A DNA stretch of 64,000 bases from Nocardioidaceae bacterium SCSIO 66511. GTDB taxonomy: Bacteria > Actinomycetota > Actinomycetes > Propionibacteriales > Nocardioidaceae. Both the position numbers and the translations under genes were made by a program. Positions 27,792 through 37,334 of the stretch are shown piece after piece (position 1 is the first letter of the stretch; every line of letters begins with the position of its first letter). The notes beneath the pieces are model-generated. The model ran no database searches, was not told where the DNA came from, and saw only the letters and a list, made by a program, of their open reading frames with translations. The stretch is from positions 2,666,001 through 2,730,000 of the forward strand of contig CP095846.1 in the NCBI GenBank assembly GCA_023100825.1, written 5' to 3'.

Positions 27792-28772
27792 GTGGCTACG
27801 ACGACCGTAACGAAGAGGTCCAAATCAGACGTGCGTCGGCCGCGAGAGTCCGCCGAAGGACGCGACAGCGTCGGCATGTATCTCGATGAGATCTCGCGGA
27901 CTCCGCTGCTCGACGCGGCCCGTGAGGTCGAGCTCGCCAAGGCAATCGAGGCGGGTCTGTTCGCCCGCCAGCTGCTCAACGAGGGCAAGATCGGCCGCGC
28001 CAAGGGCGGCGCGCCGAAGCGGGCCAACGCCGAGGAGCTGGAGTGGCTGGCGGAGGAGGGCGAGCGCGCGATTCAGGAGTTCATCTCGGCGAACCTGCGC
28101 CTCGTGGTCTCGATCGCGCGTAAGTACGGTCGCGCACAGATGCCGCTGCTCGATCTGGTGCAGGAGGGCAACACCGGCCTGATCCGCGCGGTCGAGAAGT
28201 TCGACTACGTGAAGGGCTTCAAGTTCTCCACGTACGCCACCTGGTGGGTACGCCAGGCGATCACCCGCGGGATCGCTCAGCAGGCCCGCGTCGTACGCCT
28301 GCCGGTGCACGTCGTGGAGGAGTTGAACCAGGTCGGAGCCGCCCGCCGCAATCTCGAGCGCCAGCTCGGCCGCGAGCCGGAGCCGGATGAGATCGCCGCC
28401 GAGCTCGATATGGACCTGCATCGGGTGCTCGACCTGATCGCCTGGGGTCGCGACCATGTGAGCCTCGACACGCCGGTCGATGAGGACGGCGACACCTCGC
28501 TCGGCGATCTCGTCGCTCGTGAGACGCTGCCCGGTCCGGACATCACGGTGCTCGACGTCGAGTCACGCGACCGGCTCTCGGGTCTGGTCGACAAGCTCGG
28601 CGAGCGCGAGGCAGACATCATCCGCGCTCGGTACGGCCTGCTCGACGGTCGTCAGCACAAGCTCGCCGATATCGGACGGCGACACGGCATCTCTGCCGAG
28701 CGAGTACGCCAACTCGAGCGCGAGGCGATCGCCCGTCTCCGTACCATCGCGGATCCTGATCTCGCCGCCTGA
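27792..28772 (+). CDS. sigB: Group 2 sigma-70 factor (SigB/HrdD-like)
   Basis: The 326-residue non-essential-type sigma factor has region 1.2 (DSVGMYLDEISRTPLLDA), region 2 ([38 protein letters not shown]), region 3 and region 4.2 (ISAERVRQLEREAIARLR), but none of the RpoD N-terminal extension. GTG 27792 has AAGGAG nine bases upstream; ATG 27771 is in frame but poorly supported. The upstream SigR-type promoter suggests it is the second tier of an oxidative/thiol-stress cascade. Confidence 0.9.
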   Translation: MATTTVTKRSKSDVRRPRESAEGRDSVGMYLDEISRTPLLDAAREVELAKAIEAGLFARQLLNEGKIGRAKGGAPKRANAEELEWLAEEGERAIQEFISANLRLVVSIARKYGRAQMPLLDLVQEGNTGLIRAVEKFDYVKGFKFSTYATWWVRQAITRGIAQQARVVRLPVHVVEELNQVGAARRNLERQLGREPEPDEIAAELDMDLHRVLDLIAWGRDHVSLDTPVDEDGDTSLGDLVARETLPGPDITVLDVESRDRLSGLVDKLGEREADIIRARYGLLDGRQHKLADIGRRHGISAERVRQLEREAIARLRTIADPDLAA

Positions 28773-28775
28773 CCC

Positions 28776-29366
28776 TCACCAGGCGCGCAGCGTGCGCCAG
28801 ACCTCGTCAACGCGCTGAGCGAGCTCCGCAAGCGAACCGGTGTTGTCGATCACCAGATCGGCGACACCGGTTCTGCGTTCCCGGCTCGCCTGTGCGGCAA
28901 TCCGCGATCGGGCTTCCTCCTCGGACATCCCGCGCAGCTCGCGGAGCCGCTCGACCTGCAGCTCGGTCGGCACGTCGACCACGACCAGTACGTCGAAGGC
29001 ATCCTCCTGCCCGGTCTCGACCAGCAGTGGAATGTCATGCACCACGACCGCGTCCGGACCGGCCTCGGCGGCGATCGCGGCCGACCGTGCTCGGACGCGG
29101 GGATGAATGATCTCCTCGAGCCGGCGGCGGGCTCGCGGGTCGGCGAAAACGCGCTGACCCAGGGCGGCCCGATCGAGGTGCCCATCGGCGGTGAGGACAT
29201 CGTCGCCGAACTCGTCGACCACCTCGGCAAGACCGGCGGTGCCACGGTCGACGACCTCACGAGCGAGTAGGTCGGAGTCGATCACGATGGCGCCACGTTC
29301 GGCGAGCAGTTTGCTCACCTCGCTCTTGCCGGAGCCGATCCCGCCGGTGAGTCCCACCTGAGTCAT
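28776..29366 (-). CDS. coaE: Dephospho-CoA kinase
   Basis: This 196-residue P-loop kinase catalyses the last step of coenzyme A synthesis. It has GLTGGIGSGKSEV at residues 6-18 (Walker A), DSDLLAREVV (acceptor-binding region) and HDIPLLVETG in the lid region. It converges with sigB, three bases apart. The length is normal for the family without the GrpB extension seen in mycobacteria. Confidence 0.93.
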   Translation of the reverse strand: MTQVGLTGGIGSGKSEVSKLLAERGAIVIDSDLLAREVVDRGTAGLAEVVDEFGDDVLTADGHLDRAALGQRVFADPRARRRLEEIIHPRVRARSAAIAAEAGPDAVVVHDIPLLVETGQEDAFDVLVVVDVPTELQVERLRELRGMSEEEARSRIAAQASRERRTGVADLVIDNTGSLAELAQRVDEVWRTLRAW

Positions 29367-29496
29367 AGCGGGAAGTCTGCCAGCCGCCACGCCGACGAGG
29401 TCGAGCAGAGTGCGTGGCCGGGACCGGCGTACGCCGGTCCCGCCGTCGCCATCGCAACCGCATAGGGTGTCCTCGGTCAACGAGGAAGGACCGGCA

Positions 29497-30255
29497 ATGC
29501 ACCTGCAGAACACCGCGGCCATCGTCACCGGCGCCGCTTCCGGGCTCGGCGCCGCGACCGCGCTCGCGCTCACCGGACACGGCGCGACCGTGTACGGCCT
29601 CGATCTGCCCAATGCGATCGACGCGGCCGAACCCACCGACGGCGTGACGCTCGTGCCGACCGACGTGACCGACCCGGACCAGGTGCAAGCCGCGGTCGAA
29701 TCTGCCGCCGCTGACGCGAACCCGCTTCGTACGGTGGTCAACTGCGCCGGCATCGGCCCTTCGATGCGGATCCTCGGGCGCAAGGGCGCACACGACCTCG
29801 CGACCTACCGCAAGGTCATCGAGATCAATCTGATCGGCACGTTCAACGTGCTGACGCTCACTGCCGAGGCGATCGCCACGACGGAGCCCGATCCGAACGG
29901 CCAGCGCGGCGTCGCCGTCAACACGGCGTCGATCGCGGCGTACGACGGTCAGATCGGTCAGGCTGCGTACGCCTCGTCCAAGGGCGGCGTCGTCGGCCTG
30001 ACCCTGCCGGCCGCGCGCGACCTGGCGTCGTCGGGCATCCGGGTCTGCACGATCGCGCCGGGGATCGTCGACACCCCGATGCTGGCGACCGTCAGTGAAG
30101 AGTTCCGCGCGGCGCTCGCCGAGGGCATCCCGTTCCCCCAGCGCCTCGCCGATCCGCAGGAGTACGCCAGGCTCGTCACGATGATCATCGAGCACGACTA
30201 CCTCAACGGCGAGACGATCCGGATGGACGGCGCACTGCGCATGGCGCCGCGCTGA
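29497..30255 (+). CDS. SDR oxidoreductase, 3-hydroxyacyl-CoA dehydrogenase type 2-like
   Basis: The 252-residue Rossmann-fold enzyme has [12 protein letters not shown] at residues 11-22 (NAD binding), NCAGI, and the catalytic Ser in [23 protein letters not shown] split as Ser-X12-Tyr-X3-Lys. PGIVDTPM follows. The overall pattern resembles HSD17B10/FabG-like enzymes that oxidise 3-hydroxyacyl-CoA or steroids. GAGGAAGGA precedes ATG 29497. The downstream arfB gene begins 11 bp later and is probably co-transcribed. Confidence 0.85.
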   Translation: MHLQNTAAIVTGAASGLGAATALALTGHGATVYGLDLPNAIDAAEPTDGVTLVPTDVTDPDQVQAAVESAAADANPLRTVVNCAGIGPSMRILGRKGAHDLATYRKVIEINLIGTFNVLTLTAEAIATTEPDPNGQRGVAVNTASIAAYDGQIGQAAYASSKGGVVGLTLPAARDLASSGIRVCTIAPGIVDTPMLATVSEEFRAALAEGIPFPQRLADPQEYARLVTMIIEHDYLNGETIRMDGALRMAPR

Positions 30256-30265
30256 CTCAGCGGCC

Positions 30266-30691
30266 ATGCCCGACCGAGATCTGGAGATCGACGACTCGCT
30301 TGTCGTACCGGCCGCAGAACTGCACTGGCGGTTCTCGCGGTCGTCGGGTCCCGGCGGCCAACACGTCAACACGACGGACACTCGCGTCGAGCTTCAATGG
30401 GATGTCGCCCGGTCGTCGGTGCTCGACGAGGCCAGGCGGAACCTTCTCCTGCAGCGACTCGACAACCGGCTGTCGGGCGGCGTGCTGACGGTCGCGTCGT
30501 CGCAGTTCCGCTCCCAGCTACGCAATCGCGAGGCCGCGCGCAACGCGATGGCGGCGCTCGTACGAGCGTCGTTGCGCCGACGCCGCACGCGCCGTCCGAC
30601 GAAGCCGACCCGCGGCTCGCAGCGCCGTCGGCTCGACGAGAAGCGAAAGCGCGGTGAGCAGAAGCGGCTGCGACGTCGTCCCGACGAGTGA
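30266..30691 (+). CDS. arfB: Alternative ribosome-rescue factor / peptidyl-tRNA hydrolase
   Basis: The 141-residue protein has the release-factor catalytic loop SSGPGGQHVN (residues 26-35) and a highly basic C-terminal tail of Arg/Lys repeats. In ArfB/YaeJ this tail enters the empty mRNA channel of stalled ribosomes, and the GGQ loop then hydrolyses the peptidyl-tRNA. The codon-recognition domain of true release factors is missing, as expected. Confidence 0.9.
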   Translation: MPDRDLEIDDSLVVPAAELHWRFSRSSGPGGQHVNTTDTRVELQWDVARSSVLDEARRNLLLQRLDNRLSGGVLTVASSQFRSQLRNREAARNAMAALVRASLRRRRTRRPTKPTRGSQRRRLDEKRKRGEQKRLRRRPDE

Positions 30692-30966
30692 CGCTGCGCC
30701 CAACCTGGCGCGCATCGGCGAGGCGCAGCTACGCAACCAGACCCTGACCGATCTCGGCGACCAGCTCGTCGACCATTACGTCGGCAAGGCCAAACAGGAC
30801 GGCGTACGAACTGCTCGTCGCGGCCGCAGGACCCGAGCACTCCCTACTCGGGCCGATCCGGGCGGAGGATACCCCCGCGTCCCGGATCCTGCGCAGCCTC
30901 GGGCTCACCTGGGACGGTCTGCGCGAGGCGGTCGAGGGCAGAGTGGCCGAACCGACGACCGAGTGA
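30654..30966 (+). pseudogene. Decayed Clp-N domain protein gene
   Basis: Two short homology blocks lie in different frames. Frame A (GTG 30654 onward) encodes ARIGEAQL...LGDQLVDHYVGKAKQDG. The +1 frame then encodes YELLVAAAGPEHSLLGPI and ASRILRSLGLTWDGLREAVE up to a stop at 30966. Intact actinobacterial relatives run from the DQLVDHF segment through a short HTH (SWSEIG...SKQAAQ type) into a Clp-N repeat. That middle part is missing here and the frame is broken at about 30805, consistent with an internal deletion. The 5' end overlaps arfB. Confidence 0.6.
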
Positions 30967-30969
30967 GCT

Positions 30970-31926
30970 TCAGCCGGCCTCGACGCAACCGAACGTACGC
31001 CGGTAGTCGGCGGGCGTTGTGCCCCGAGCGGCCGAGAAATGATGTCGCAACGTCGCAGCATTGCCGAACCCGGCTCGAGCCGCGATCTCGTCGATACCGA
31101 GCATGGTGTCTTCGAGGAGCTGCTCGGCGAGTGCGACACGTTGCTGGCTGACCCACTGGTGCGGAGTCGTCCCGGTTTCGTCGCGGAAGCGGCGCGCGAA
31201 CGTACGCGGTGACATCAGCGCGCGCCGGGCGAGCGTGTCGACCGACAGCTCCTCGGCGAGGTTGCCGCGGGCCCACTCCAGCAGCGGTGCGAGCGTATCG
31301 GCGGTGTCCTCGACGATCGGCGTACGGACGTACTGCGCCTGGCCGCCGTCGCGTTGCGGGGGTACAACCATCCGGCGGGCGAACGCTCCGGCGACCTTTG
31401 CACCGAACTCCATTCGGACCAGATGCAGGCACGCGTCGAGCCCGGCTGCGCAGCCGGCGCCCGTGTAGACCCGGTCGTCATCGACGTACAAGACGTCGAC
31501 GTCAACCTTCGCCTCCGGGAACTGCTCGGCCAATCGATCGGCGTGGCGCCAATGGGTCGCGCAGCGCCGCCCGTCGAGCAGGCCGGTCCGGCCGAGCACG
31601 AACGCCCCTGTGCAATGGGTGAGGATGGTCGCCCCGCGCGCATGTGCTGCCCGGATCACGTCGAGCACCTCGTCGGACACCAGATCCGATCGCATGGTCG
31701 GGCAGACCGCGACCAGATCTGCGTCGGCGACCCGTTCGAGCCCGTGCTCGACGCGAATATCGAACCCGGTCGACCCGCGTACGTGAGTCGATGGCCCACA
31801 CACCGCGAAGTCGAAGGTCGGCGTGTGATCTTCGGGATGCTCCCCCTCGCCCCAGACCTCGCAGAACAACCCGAGCCCGAACGGCTCAACGTAGTCGGTG
31901 GCGAGCACGGCGACGTTCTCGATCAT
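30970..31926 (-). CDS. GATase1-like/AraC-type transcriptional regulator
   Basis: The 318-residue protein joins a DJ-1/PfpI-like domain (residues ~1-190, with LTHCTGAFVLGRTGLLDG around the nucleophile elbow) to a C-terminal AraC double helix-turn-helix (ALMSPRTFARRFRDETGTTP; ARAGFGNAATLRHHFSAARG). This FtrA/GlxA-like architecture often controls amine or aldehyde catabolism genes. GTG 31944 would add six residues. Three GGCAG/CTGCC palindromes sit upstream, suggesting it regulates itself and the small divergent gene. Confidence 0.87.
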   Translation of the reverse strand: MIENVAVLATDYVEPFGLGLFCEVWGEGEHPEDHTPTFDFAVCGPSTHVRGSTGFDIRVEHGLERVADADLVAVCPTMRSDLVSDEVLDVIRAAHARGATILTHCTGAFVLGRTGLLDGRRCATHWRHADRLAEQFPEAKVDVDVLYVDDDRVYTGAGCAAGLDACLHLVRMEFGAKVAGAFARRMVVPPQRDGGQAQYVRTPIVEDTADTLAPLLEWARGNLAEELSVDTLARRALMSPRTFARRFRDETGTTPHQWVSQQRVALAEQLLEDTMLGIDEIAARAGFGNAATLRHHFSAARGTTPADYRRTFGCVEAG

Positions 31927-31937
31927 GGTGAACGAGC

Positions 31938-32021
31938 CTGCCACCGCATTGGCAGTAAATCAACTATCGATGGCATCTCTGCCACTCGTGGCAGAAACTT
32001 ACCCTAGGCAGAATTACTGCC
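31938..32021. promoter_or_regulatory. Three GGCAG/CTGCC palindromes
   Basis: CTGCCA-N6-TGGCAG at 31938-31955, CTGCCA-N4-TGGCAG at 31979-31994, and GGCAG-N5-CTGCC at 32007-32021 fill the divergent intergenic space. The same half-site six times in 84 bp strongly suggests an operator array, most simply for the adjacent AraC-type protein. The third palindrome touches the start codon at 32022. Confidence 0.6.
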
Positions 32022-32174
32022 ATGAACACCATACTTCTGATCCTCATCGCCATCGCCGCCGTCTACGCCGTCGCCTGGAGCAGCCGCCGCTTCGCGCAGC
32101 TGCTCACGGGCGACGGGTACGGGCACCGGCCCGTTCCACGCAGCACCTTCGACCAGAGCAAGCTGGTTCGCTGA
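32022..32174 (+). CDS. Small single-pass membrane protein (50 residues)
   Basis: The frame encodes an N-terminal membrane helix (ILLILIAIAAVYAVAW, residues 4-19) followed by a basic, soluble tail ending SKLVR. It was found by reading the divergent promoter; it is short but uses typical codons. There is no clear ribosome site, and its start overlaps a palindrome, so it could be tightly repressed. Function unknown. Confidence 0.5.
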   Translation: MNTILLILIAIAAVYAVAWSSRRFAQLLTGDGYGHRPVPRSTFDQSKLVR

Positions 32175-32184
32175 GGCCTCGGCC

Positions 32185-34101
32185 TCACCCCAGGCCGTGG
32201 GTCACCACATCCGACGCCGGTACGAACGTCATGCGGTGGCCGGTCCACACCAGGTAGTACTTGCGCTTCCCGGAGACGACGGTGCGATCGCGCGGGATCG
32301 ACCCATCGAAGCTCTGCGCGTAGTAGTAGTCCGTGCTCACCTTCGGGTTGGCGATGACGTACTCCTGCCCCTGGCGCAGCACGTACTCGATCGGCTCGAC
32401 TTCCTGGTACGGGATCTTCTTGGGGTACGCCGAACGCTCGGGGTACGCCCGGCCGTAGGTGCGGGCGTACGCGCGGTTCTCCTTCACCGTCACAGTCGGC
32501 GCGGCGGCTCGCGCAACGACCGGCTTGTCCGCCGGGTTGTGGAGCCAGACCAGGTTGCCGGCCCACGAGACCTGCAGCCACTCACCGTCGACGTCGTTCA
32601 CGACCAGCTGCGTACCTGCCGCCGCGCGTGCGCCGATGTCGTTGGAGGTGGTCGACGACTCGTTCTTGCCCGGGTTCCATCCCGCGTCGCGCGCCAGCGG
32701 CGCATCGTCGCTCGGCGACTGCCGCAGGTAGACGAAGTTCGTACCCGCATCGGGGTCGCAGGGGCCGGAGCCAGGTGACTGCTCCTCGCAGTCGGTGACC
32801 TCGTTCGTGTTGCCTTCGAATCCGGGTCGGACCGTCACGGTGTCTCCCGGCTGGATCGCGGCTGCGCGCTTGTTCGCCCGCTCGCCGCCGATCGGGGCAC
32901 CGAGCAGATCGAAGTAGTGCTCCCAGTCCCAGTACGGCCCCGGGTCCCAGTGCATGGACTTGGTTCCGCCGGGAATCGTCCCCGGAACCGTGTCGTGGCC
33001 GAGGATGTGGCCGCGGTCGCGCGGGATGTCGTACTTGCGGGTCAGGTAGCGCACCAGATCGGCCGACTGCTGGTAGAGCGCCTCGGTGTACCACTCACCG
33101 TTGCCGGCCTTGCCCTCATGCTCGATACCGATCGAGTGGGCGTTGATGTACCAGTTGCCCGCCTGCCAGCCGACATCCTTGGGCTTGAGGTGCTGGGCGA
33201 TGTGCCCGTCCTCGGAGCGGATCGTGTAGTTCCAGGACGCTCCGTACGCCGGGTCCTGGACGCCCGAGACCGCACTGTCGTACGTGCCCTCCGTGTCGTG
33301 GATGACGATGTACTGCAGCTTCGGCGCCTTCGGCCGCTTCGCCTTGTCGTGATTGCCGTAGCTGCTCGACGACGGGTCGGTCTCGTCGTCCGTGAGTTCG
33401 TACGCCGCCGGGATCCACTCACAGCCCAGGTCGTCCGGGCAGTCGACCTTCGCCTTCGCCTTGCTCGTGGACTCCGGCATGCGTACGTCCGGATGTCCGG
33501 GGAGCACGACCCGCTCCCCGTCGTTGGTCGTACGCCGGGTGCCCTCGCGCAGCGTCGTGTACACCTGCCGCGCGAACTGCGCGTCACCGCTCGACCCGTA
33601 CCGGTCGACGGCCGGCCCCCAGGAGCCGAGCCCGGCCGAACCCTCCGGGCCGTACGACGCGATCACGGCGGCCGCACCGCACACGTTGGCGTTCGGATCG
33701 GACTTCAGCTCCGACTCCGACAGTCCGGTCAGCTCCGCCGCTTGCTGCAACGTGCCGTCGGCCACCGACGTACCGCGTGAGTCGTCGCCGCGGCCGTCCC
33801 AGCCGGCCTTCGCCGAGTCGACGAGGTGCATCGGACCGTAGCCGCCGGCAACGCTCGCCGACGACCCGTGGTCGTCCCAGCGGCTCTGCAGGTAGGAAAC
33901 CGCGAGCAGGAGGTCCTCCGGAACGCCGGACGCATCGCTCGCGCGGGCGAACGCCTGTTGCCGGTCGCCTGCGGCCAACACGTCAGAACAGGCGATGCTG
34001 TCGTCGGGCGCGGACTGTTGCGTGGTGGCGACCGCCGAGGCTGTCGAGGCGGCAACGGCCGCGCAGGCGAGGCCGATGGTGATGCGAGACGGGATACGCA
34101 T
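32185..34101 (-). CDS. Secreted N-acetylmuramoyl-L-alanine amidase
   Basis: The 638-residue protein has a signal peptide (cleavage near residue 24). A transglycosylase-like helical region (LAVSYLQSRWDDHG; ASVAGGYGPMHL) lacks an obvious catalytic Glu. The zinc amidase_2 domain follows, with YIVIHDTEGTYD (first zinc His), HSIGIEHEG, and HWDPG near 385 (second zinc His). The C-terminal ~200 residues contain two SH3-like segments (FVYLRQSP; GEWLQVSWAGNLVWL). It cleaves peptidoglycan stem peptides outside the membrane. Confidence 0.87.
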   Translation of the reverse strand: MRIPSRITIGLACAAVAASTASAVATTQQSAPDDSIACSDVLAAGDRQQAFARASDASGVPEDLLLAVSYLQSRWDDHGSSASVAGGYGPMHLVDSAKAGWDGRGDDSRGTSVADGTLQQAAELTGLSESELKSDPNANVCGAAAVIASYGPEGSAGLGSWGPAVDRYGSSGDAQFARQVYTTLREGTRRTTNDGERVVLPGHPDVRMPESTSKAKAKVDCPDDLGCEWIPAAYELTDDETDPSSSSYGNHDKAKRPKAPKLQYIVIHDTEGTYDSAVSGVQDPAYGASWNYTIRSEDGHIAQHLKPKDVGWQAGNWYINAHSIGIEHEGKAGNGEWYTEALYQQSADLVRYLTRKYDIPRDRGHILGHDTVPGTIPGGTKSMHWDPGPYWDWEHYFDLLGAPIGGERANKRAAAIQPGDTVTVRPGFEGNTNEVTDCEEQSPGSGPCDPDAGTNFVYLRQSPSDDAPLARDAGWNPGKNESSTTSNDIGARAAAGTQLVVNDVDGEWLQVSWAGNLVWLHNPADKPVVARAAAPTVTVKENRAYARTYGRAYPERSAYPKKIPYQEVEPIEYVLRQGQEYVIANPKVSTDYYYAQSFDGSIPRDRTVVSGKRKYYLVWTGHRMTFVPASDVVTHGLG

Positions 34102-34191
34102 GGAGCTCCTTCACGAGGGACACTCGTTGTCTATCCCCTCAGGGGGTCACTCAAACGCGATCCGGCTCACAACCGCGGACGCAAACGCAAA

Positions 34192-34228
34192 ACGGGCCGG
34201 CGTTCACCCGTGGTGAACGCCGGCCCGT
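34192..34228 (-). terminator. Intrinsic terminator of rpsA
   Basis: A perfect 16-bp stem ACGGGCCGGCGTTCAC / GTGAACGCCGGCCCGT with a 5-base loop lies just after the rpsA stop on the minus strand. TTTTGCGTTT follows, giving a partial U-tract. This is the strongest terminator in the window. Confidence 0.85.
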
Positions 34229-34244
34229 TGCCGACAATGGCCGA

Positions 34245-35768
34245 TCAGCCGCCGGTGAGCTTCTCGCGAAGCGCCTGCAGAGCTTCGTCCGAAGCCAGTG
34301 CTCCCTCGCTCGGCGAGGGGGCCGGCGACGACGAGGACGACGTCGACGAAGACGACCGCTGCGGACGCTGCGCCGGCTCGGCCGACTCGCCGCCCGAGGA
34401 GTACGAACCGGCTTCGCCGGCCTCGAGATCTGCCTTGGCGGCATCCTCGATCTGCTGCTTATGCGCCTCCCAGCGGGCGTGCGCCTGGGCGTACTGGTCT
34501 TCCCAGGTCGCCCGCTGCTCGTCGTAGCCCTCGAGCCACTCGCCCGTCTCCGGGTCGAAGCCCTCGGGGTAGATGTAGTTGCCGTCGTCGTCGTACGACG
34601 AGGTCATGCCGTACAACGTCGGATCGAACTCGTCGTCGGATGCAACCGCGGCCTCGTTCGCCTGCTTCAGCGAGAGCGAGATGCGGCGACGCTCGAGATC
34701 GATGTCGATGATCTTGACCATCGCATCGTCACCGACCTGCACGACCTGCTCGGGGATCTCCACGTGACGCTCGGCCAGCTCGGAGATGTGCACGAGGCCC
34801 TCGATGCCCTCCTCGACGCGTACGAACGCACCGAACGGGACGAGTTTGGTGACCTTGCCCGGCACGATCTGACCGATCTGGTGGGTCCGGGCGAAGTGCT
34901 GCCACGGATCCTCCTGCGTCGCCTTGAGCGACAGCGAAACCCGCTCGCGGTCGAGGTCGACGTCGAGAACCTCGACGGTGACCTCGTCGCCCACCTGGAC
35001 GACCTCGCTCGGGTGGTCGATGTGCTTCCAGGACAGCTCGGAGACGTGCACCAGTCCGTCGACACCGCCGAGATCCACGAACGCACCGAAGTTGACGATC
35101 GAGGAGACGACGCCCTTGCGGACCTGACCCTTCTGCAGCTGGGTGAGGAAGTTCTGGCGAACCTCCGACTGGGTCTGCTCGAGCCACGCGCGACGCGACA
35201 GAACGACGTTGTTGCGGTTCTTGTCGAGCTCGATGATCTTCGCCTCGAGCTCCTGGCCGACGTACGGCTGGAGGTCGCGAACGCGACGCATCTCGACCAG
35301 CGAGGCCGGCAGGAAGCCGCGCAACCCGATGTCGAGGATCAGGCCGCCCTTGACGACCTCGATGACCGTGCCGGAGACGACACCGTCCTCGTCCTTGATC
35401 TTCTCGATCGTGCCCCAGGCCCGCTCGTACTGAGCGCGCTTCTTGGACAGGATCAGGCGGCCCTCCTTGTCCTCCTTCTGGAGAACCAGGGCCTCGACCT
35501 CGTCGCCCACCGAGACGACCTCTTGCGGGTCGACGTCGTGCTTGATCGACAGCTCGCGGGACGGAATGACACCTTCGGTCTTGTAGCCGATGTCGAGCAG
35601 GACTTCGTCCCGGTCGACCTTGACGATGGTGCCTTCGACGATGTCACCGTCGTTGAAGTACTTGATGGTCTTGTCAATGGCGGCGAGGAGTTCTTCCTCG
35701 GATCCGATGTCATTGACGGCGACCTGCGGAGTGGAAGGCGCCGGGGGTGCCTCGATGCTGCTCGTCAT
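34245..35768 (-). CDS. rpsA: 30S ribosomal protein S1
   Basis: This 507-residue RNA-binding protein has four S1 domains. Domain 1 starts VEGTIVKVDRDEVLLDIGY near residue 43; domain 2 has GTVIEVVKGGLILDIGLRG; domain 3 has KGVVSSIVNFGAFVDLGGVD; domain 4 has GKVTKLVPFGAFVRVEEG. An acidic, Ser-rich C-terminal tail of ~90 residues follows. The four-domain form is normal for actinobacteria. It delivers mRNA to the 30S subunit. The 214-bp leader (35769-35982) has a GGAG 12 bases upstream of the ATG and no recognised riboswitch. Confidence 0.96.
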   Translation of the reverse strand: MTSSIEAPPAPSTPQVAVNDIGSEEELLAAIDKTIKYFNDGDIVEGTIVKVDRDEVLLDIGYKTEGVIPSRELSIKHDVDPQEVVSVGDEVEALVLQKEDKEGRLILSKKRAQYERAWGTIEKIKDEDGVVSGTVIEVVKGGLILDIGLRGFLPASLVEMRRVRDLQPYVGQELEAKIIELDKNRNNVVLSRRAWLEQTQSEVRQNFLTQLQKGQVRKGVVSSIVNFGAFVDLGGVDGLVHVSELSWKHIDHPSEVVQVGDEVTVEVLDVDLDRERVSLSLKATQEDPWQHFARTHQIGQIVPGKVTKLVPFGAFVRVEEGIEGLVHISELAERHVEIPEQVVQVGDDAMVKIIDIDLERRRISLSLKQANEAAVASDDEFDPTLYGMTSSYDDDGNYIYPEGFDPETGEWLEGYDEQRATWEDQYAQAHARWEAHKQQIEDAAKADLEAGEAGSYSSGGESAEPAQRPQRSSSSTSSSSSPAPSPSEGALASDEALQALREKLTGG

Positions 35769-35982
35769 ATGGTGGTGAGCTCCGATGGATGGATGTAGGT
35801 AGTGCCTGTGCGCAGGCAGACCTTTTTTCGCGAAATGCCGAGGGGTATGTTGCCCGACAGGGCGCGAGCAGTGCCTGCTCGGTCCGAGGCCATGCAGACT
35901 GACTACGCGGCGTCAAGACTACGCGGTCGCGGTTGCACGGGTCAACGCGGGTCCGTGCACGGTTATGCCCGTCTTTTCGCCG

Positions 35983-37272
35983 TCACGGCACCGGTGTGAG
36001 GAAGGCGGCGAGCGATGCGGCGTACGCCGGCACGTCGGCTGCTCCCATCAGCTCGCGGGCAGAGTGCATGGCGAGCTGGGCCGCGCCGACGTCGACCGTC
36101 GACAACCCGGTACGTGAAGCGGTGATCGGCCCGATGGTCGATCCGCACGGCAGGTCTGCCCGGTGTACGTAGCGCTGCATCGTCACGCCCGCCTGCTCGC
36201 AGGCCAGCGCGTACGCAGCGGTGCCCGCGGCATCCGAGGCGTAACGGAGATTCTGGTTGACCTTCAGAACCGGGCCGCCGCCGACTTGGATGCGATGCTC
36301 GGGCTCATGCCGGTCGGCGTAGTTGGGATGCGTTGCATGCGCCATATCACCCGATGCGCAGATCGATGCGGACATCGCCCGGAGGAACTCGTCGCGGCCG
36401 CCACCGGCGCTGAGCACGATGCGCTCGAGAGCGGTGCCGAGCAGATCGGACTGTGCACCGCGGTCGGACATGCTGCCGACCTCTTCGTGGTCGAACAGCG
36501 CGAGCACCGGAACCAGCCCCGGCGACGGATCGGAGACGGCGCTGAGCAACGCGTGCATTCCGGCGAAGCAGGTGCCCTGGTTGTCGAGCCGCGGAGCGCT
36601 GACCAGCTCGGCGTTCTGTCCGACGAGACAGCTCGGGTTCACGTCGTGGGTCATCAGCTCCCAGCCGAGCAGGTCGCCCGGCGCGACCGAGAGCTCCGCG
36701 GCGACGAACTCGCGTACCGACCCCTTCGTGGAACCGGCGCCCCAGACGGCGTCGAGATGACGCTGCGGATCCAGCTCGACAGCCTTGCGGTCGGCGGCGA
36801 GGTGGATAGCGAGCTGCGGCACCCGAAGGATCGGCCGGTCGACGTGCAGCAGTCGCTCCTCACTCCCCTGCCCGGCGCGTACGCTCACGCGCCCCGAGAG
36901 ACCGAGGTCGCGGTCGAGCCAGGAGTTCAGCCAGGCACCGCCGTAGGGCTCGAGTCCGACGAGCCGCCAGCCGGCCCGAGTCAGGTCGGGATGCTGCTTG
37001 ACCCGGAGGTTCGGGCTGTCGGTGTGTCCTCCGACCACCCGGAACGGCGTCGCGGCGCCGGTCGCGGCGAGCGTACTCCAGGCGACCAGAGAGCCGCCGC
37101 GGACGAGATAGTAGTTGCCGGGTGCGCTCGGCCAGGCGGATTGCTCGGCGACCCGGGTGAATCCCGCCTCCTCGAGTGCCGCTCCGACCGTGACACAGAC
37201 GTGAAATGGCGACGGAGAGGCATCGACGAAGGAACACAGCTGCGCGGCGCTCGCCCGAGCCTCGAGTTGCAT
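35983..37272 (-). CDS. apeB: M18 family aspartyl aminopeptidase
   Basis: The 429-residue cytosolic aminopeptidase removes N-terminal acidic residues. Metal and catalytic motifs of the M18 family are visible: [12 protein letters not shown] (about residues 81-92), LFDHEEVGS, and [17 protein letters not shown] with the zinc His near residue 310. It lies upstream of rpsA on the same strand. Confidence 0.92.
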   Translation of the reverse strand: MQLEARASAAQLCSFVDASPSPFHVCVTVGAALEEAGFTRVAEQSAWPSAPGNYYLVRGGSLVAWSTLAATGAATPFRVVGGHTDSPNLRVKQHPDLTRAGWRLVGLEPYGGAWLNSWLDRDLGLSGRVSVRAGQGSEERLLHVDRPILRVPQLAIHLAADRKAVELDPQRHLDAVWGAGSTKGSVREFVAAELSVAPGDLLGWELMTHDVNPSCLVGQNAELVSAPRLDNQGTCFAGMHALLSAVSDPSPGLVPVLALFDHEEVGSMSDRGAQSDLLGTALERIVLSAGGGRDEFLRAMSASICASGDMAHATHPNYADRHEPEHRIQVGGGPVLKVNQNLRYASDAAGTAAYALACEQAGVTMQRYVHRADLPCGSTIGPITASRTGLSTVDVGAAQLAMHSARELMGAADVPAYAASLAAFLTPVP

Positions 37273-37334
37273 CGTCGCCTCCGTCCGCCGTACTTCCGTC
37301 GTGTTCGCCGCCGTGTCGCGAGCATGTTATCCGC

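Noticed and set aside
30970-31944. PfpI-type protease
   Set aside because: The GATase1-like domain is fused to a full AraC double HTH, so a regulator is the better call.
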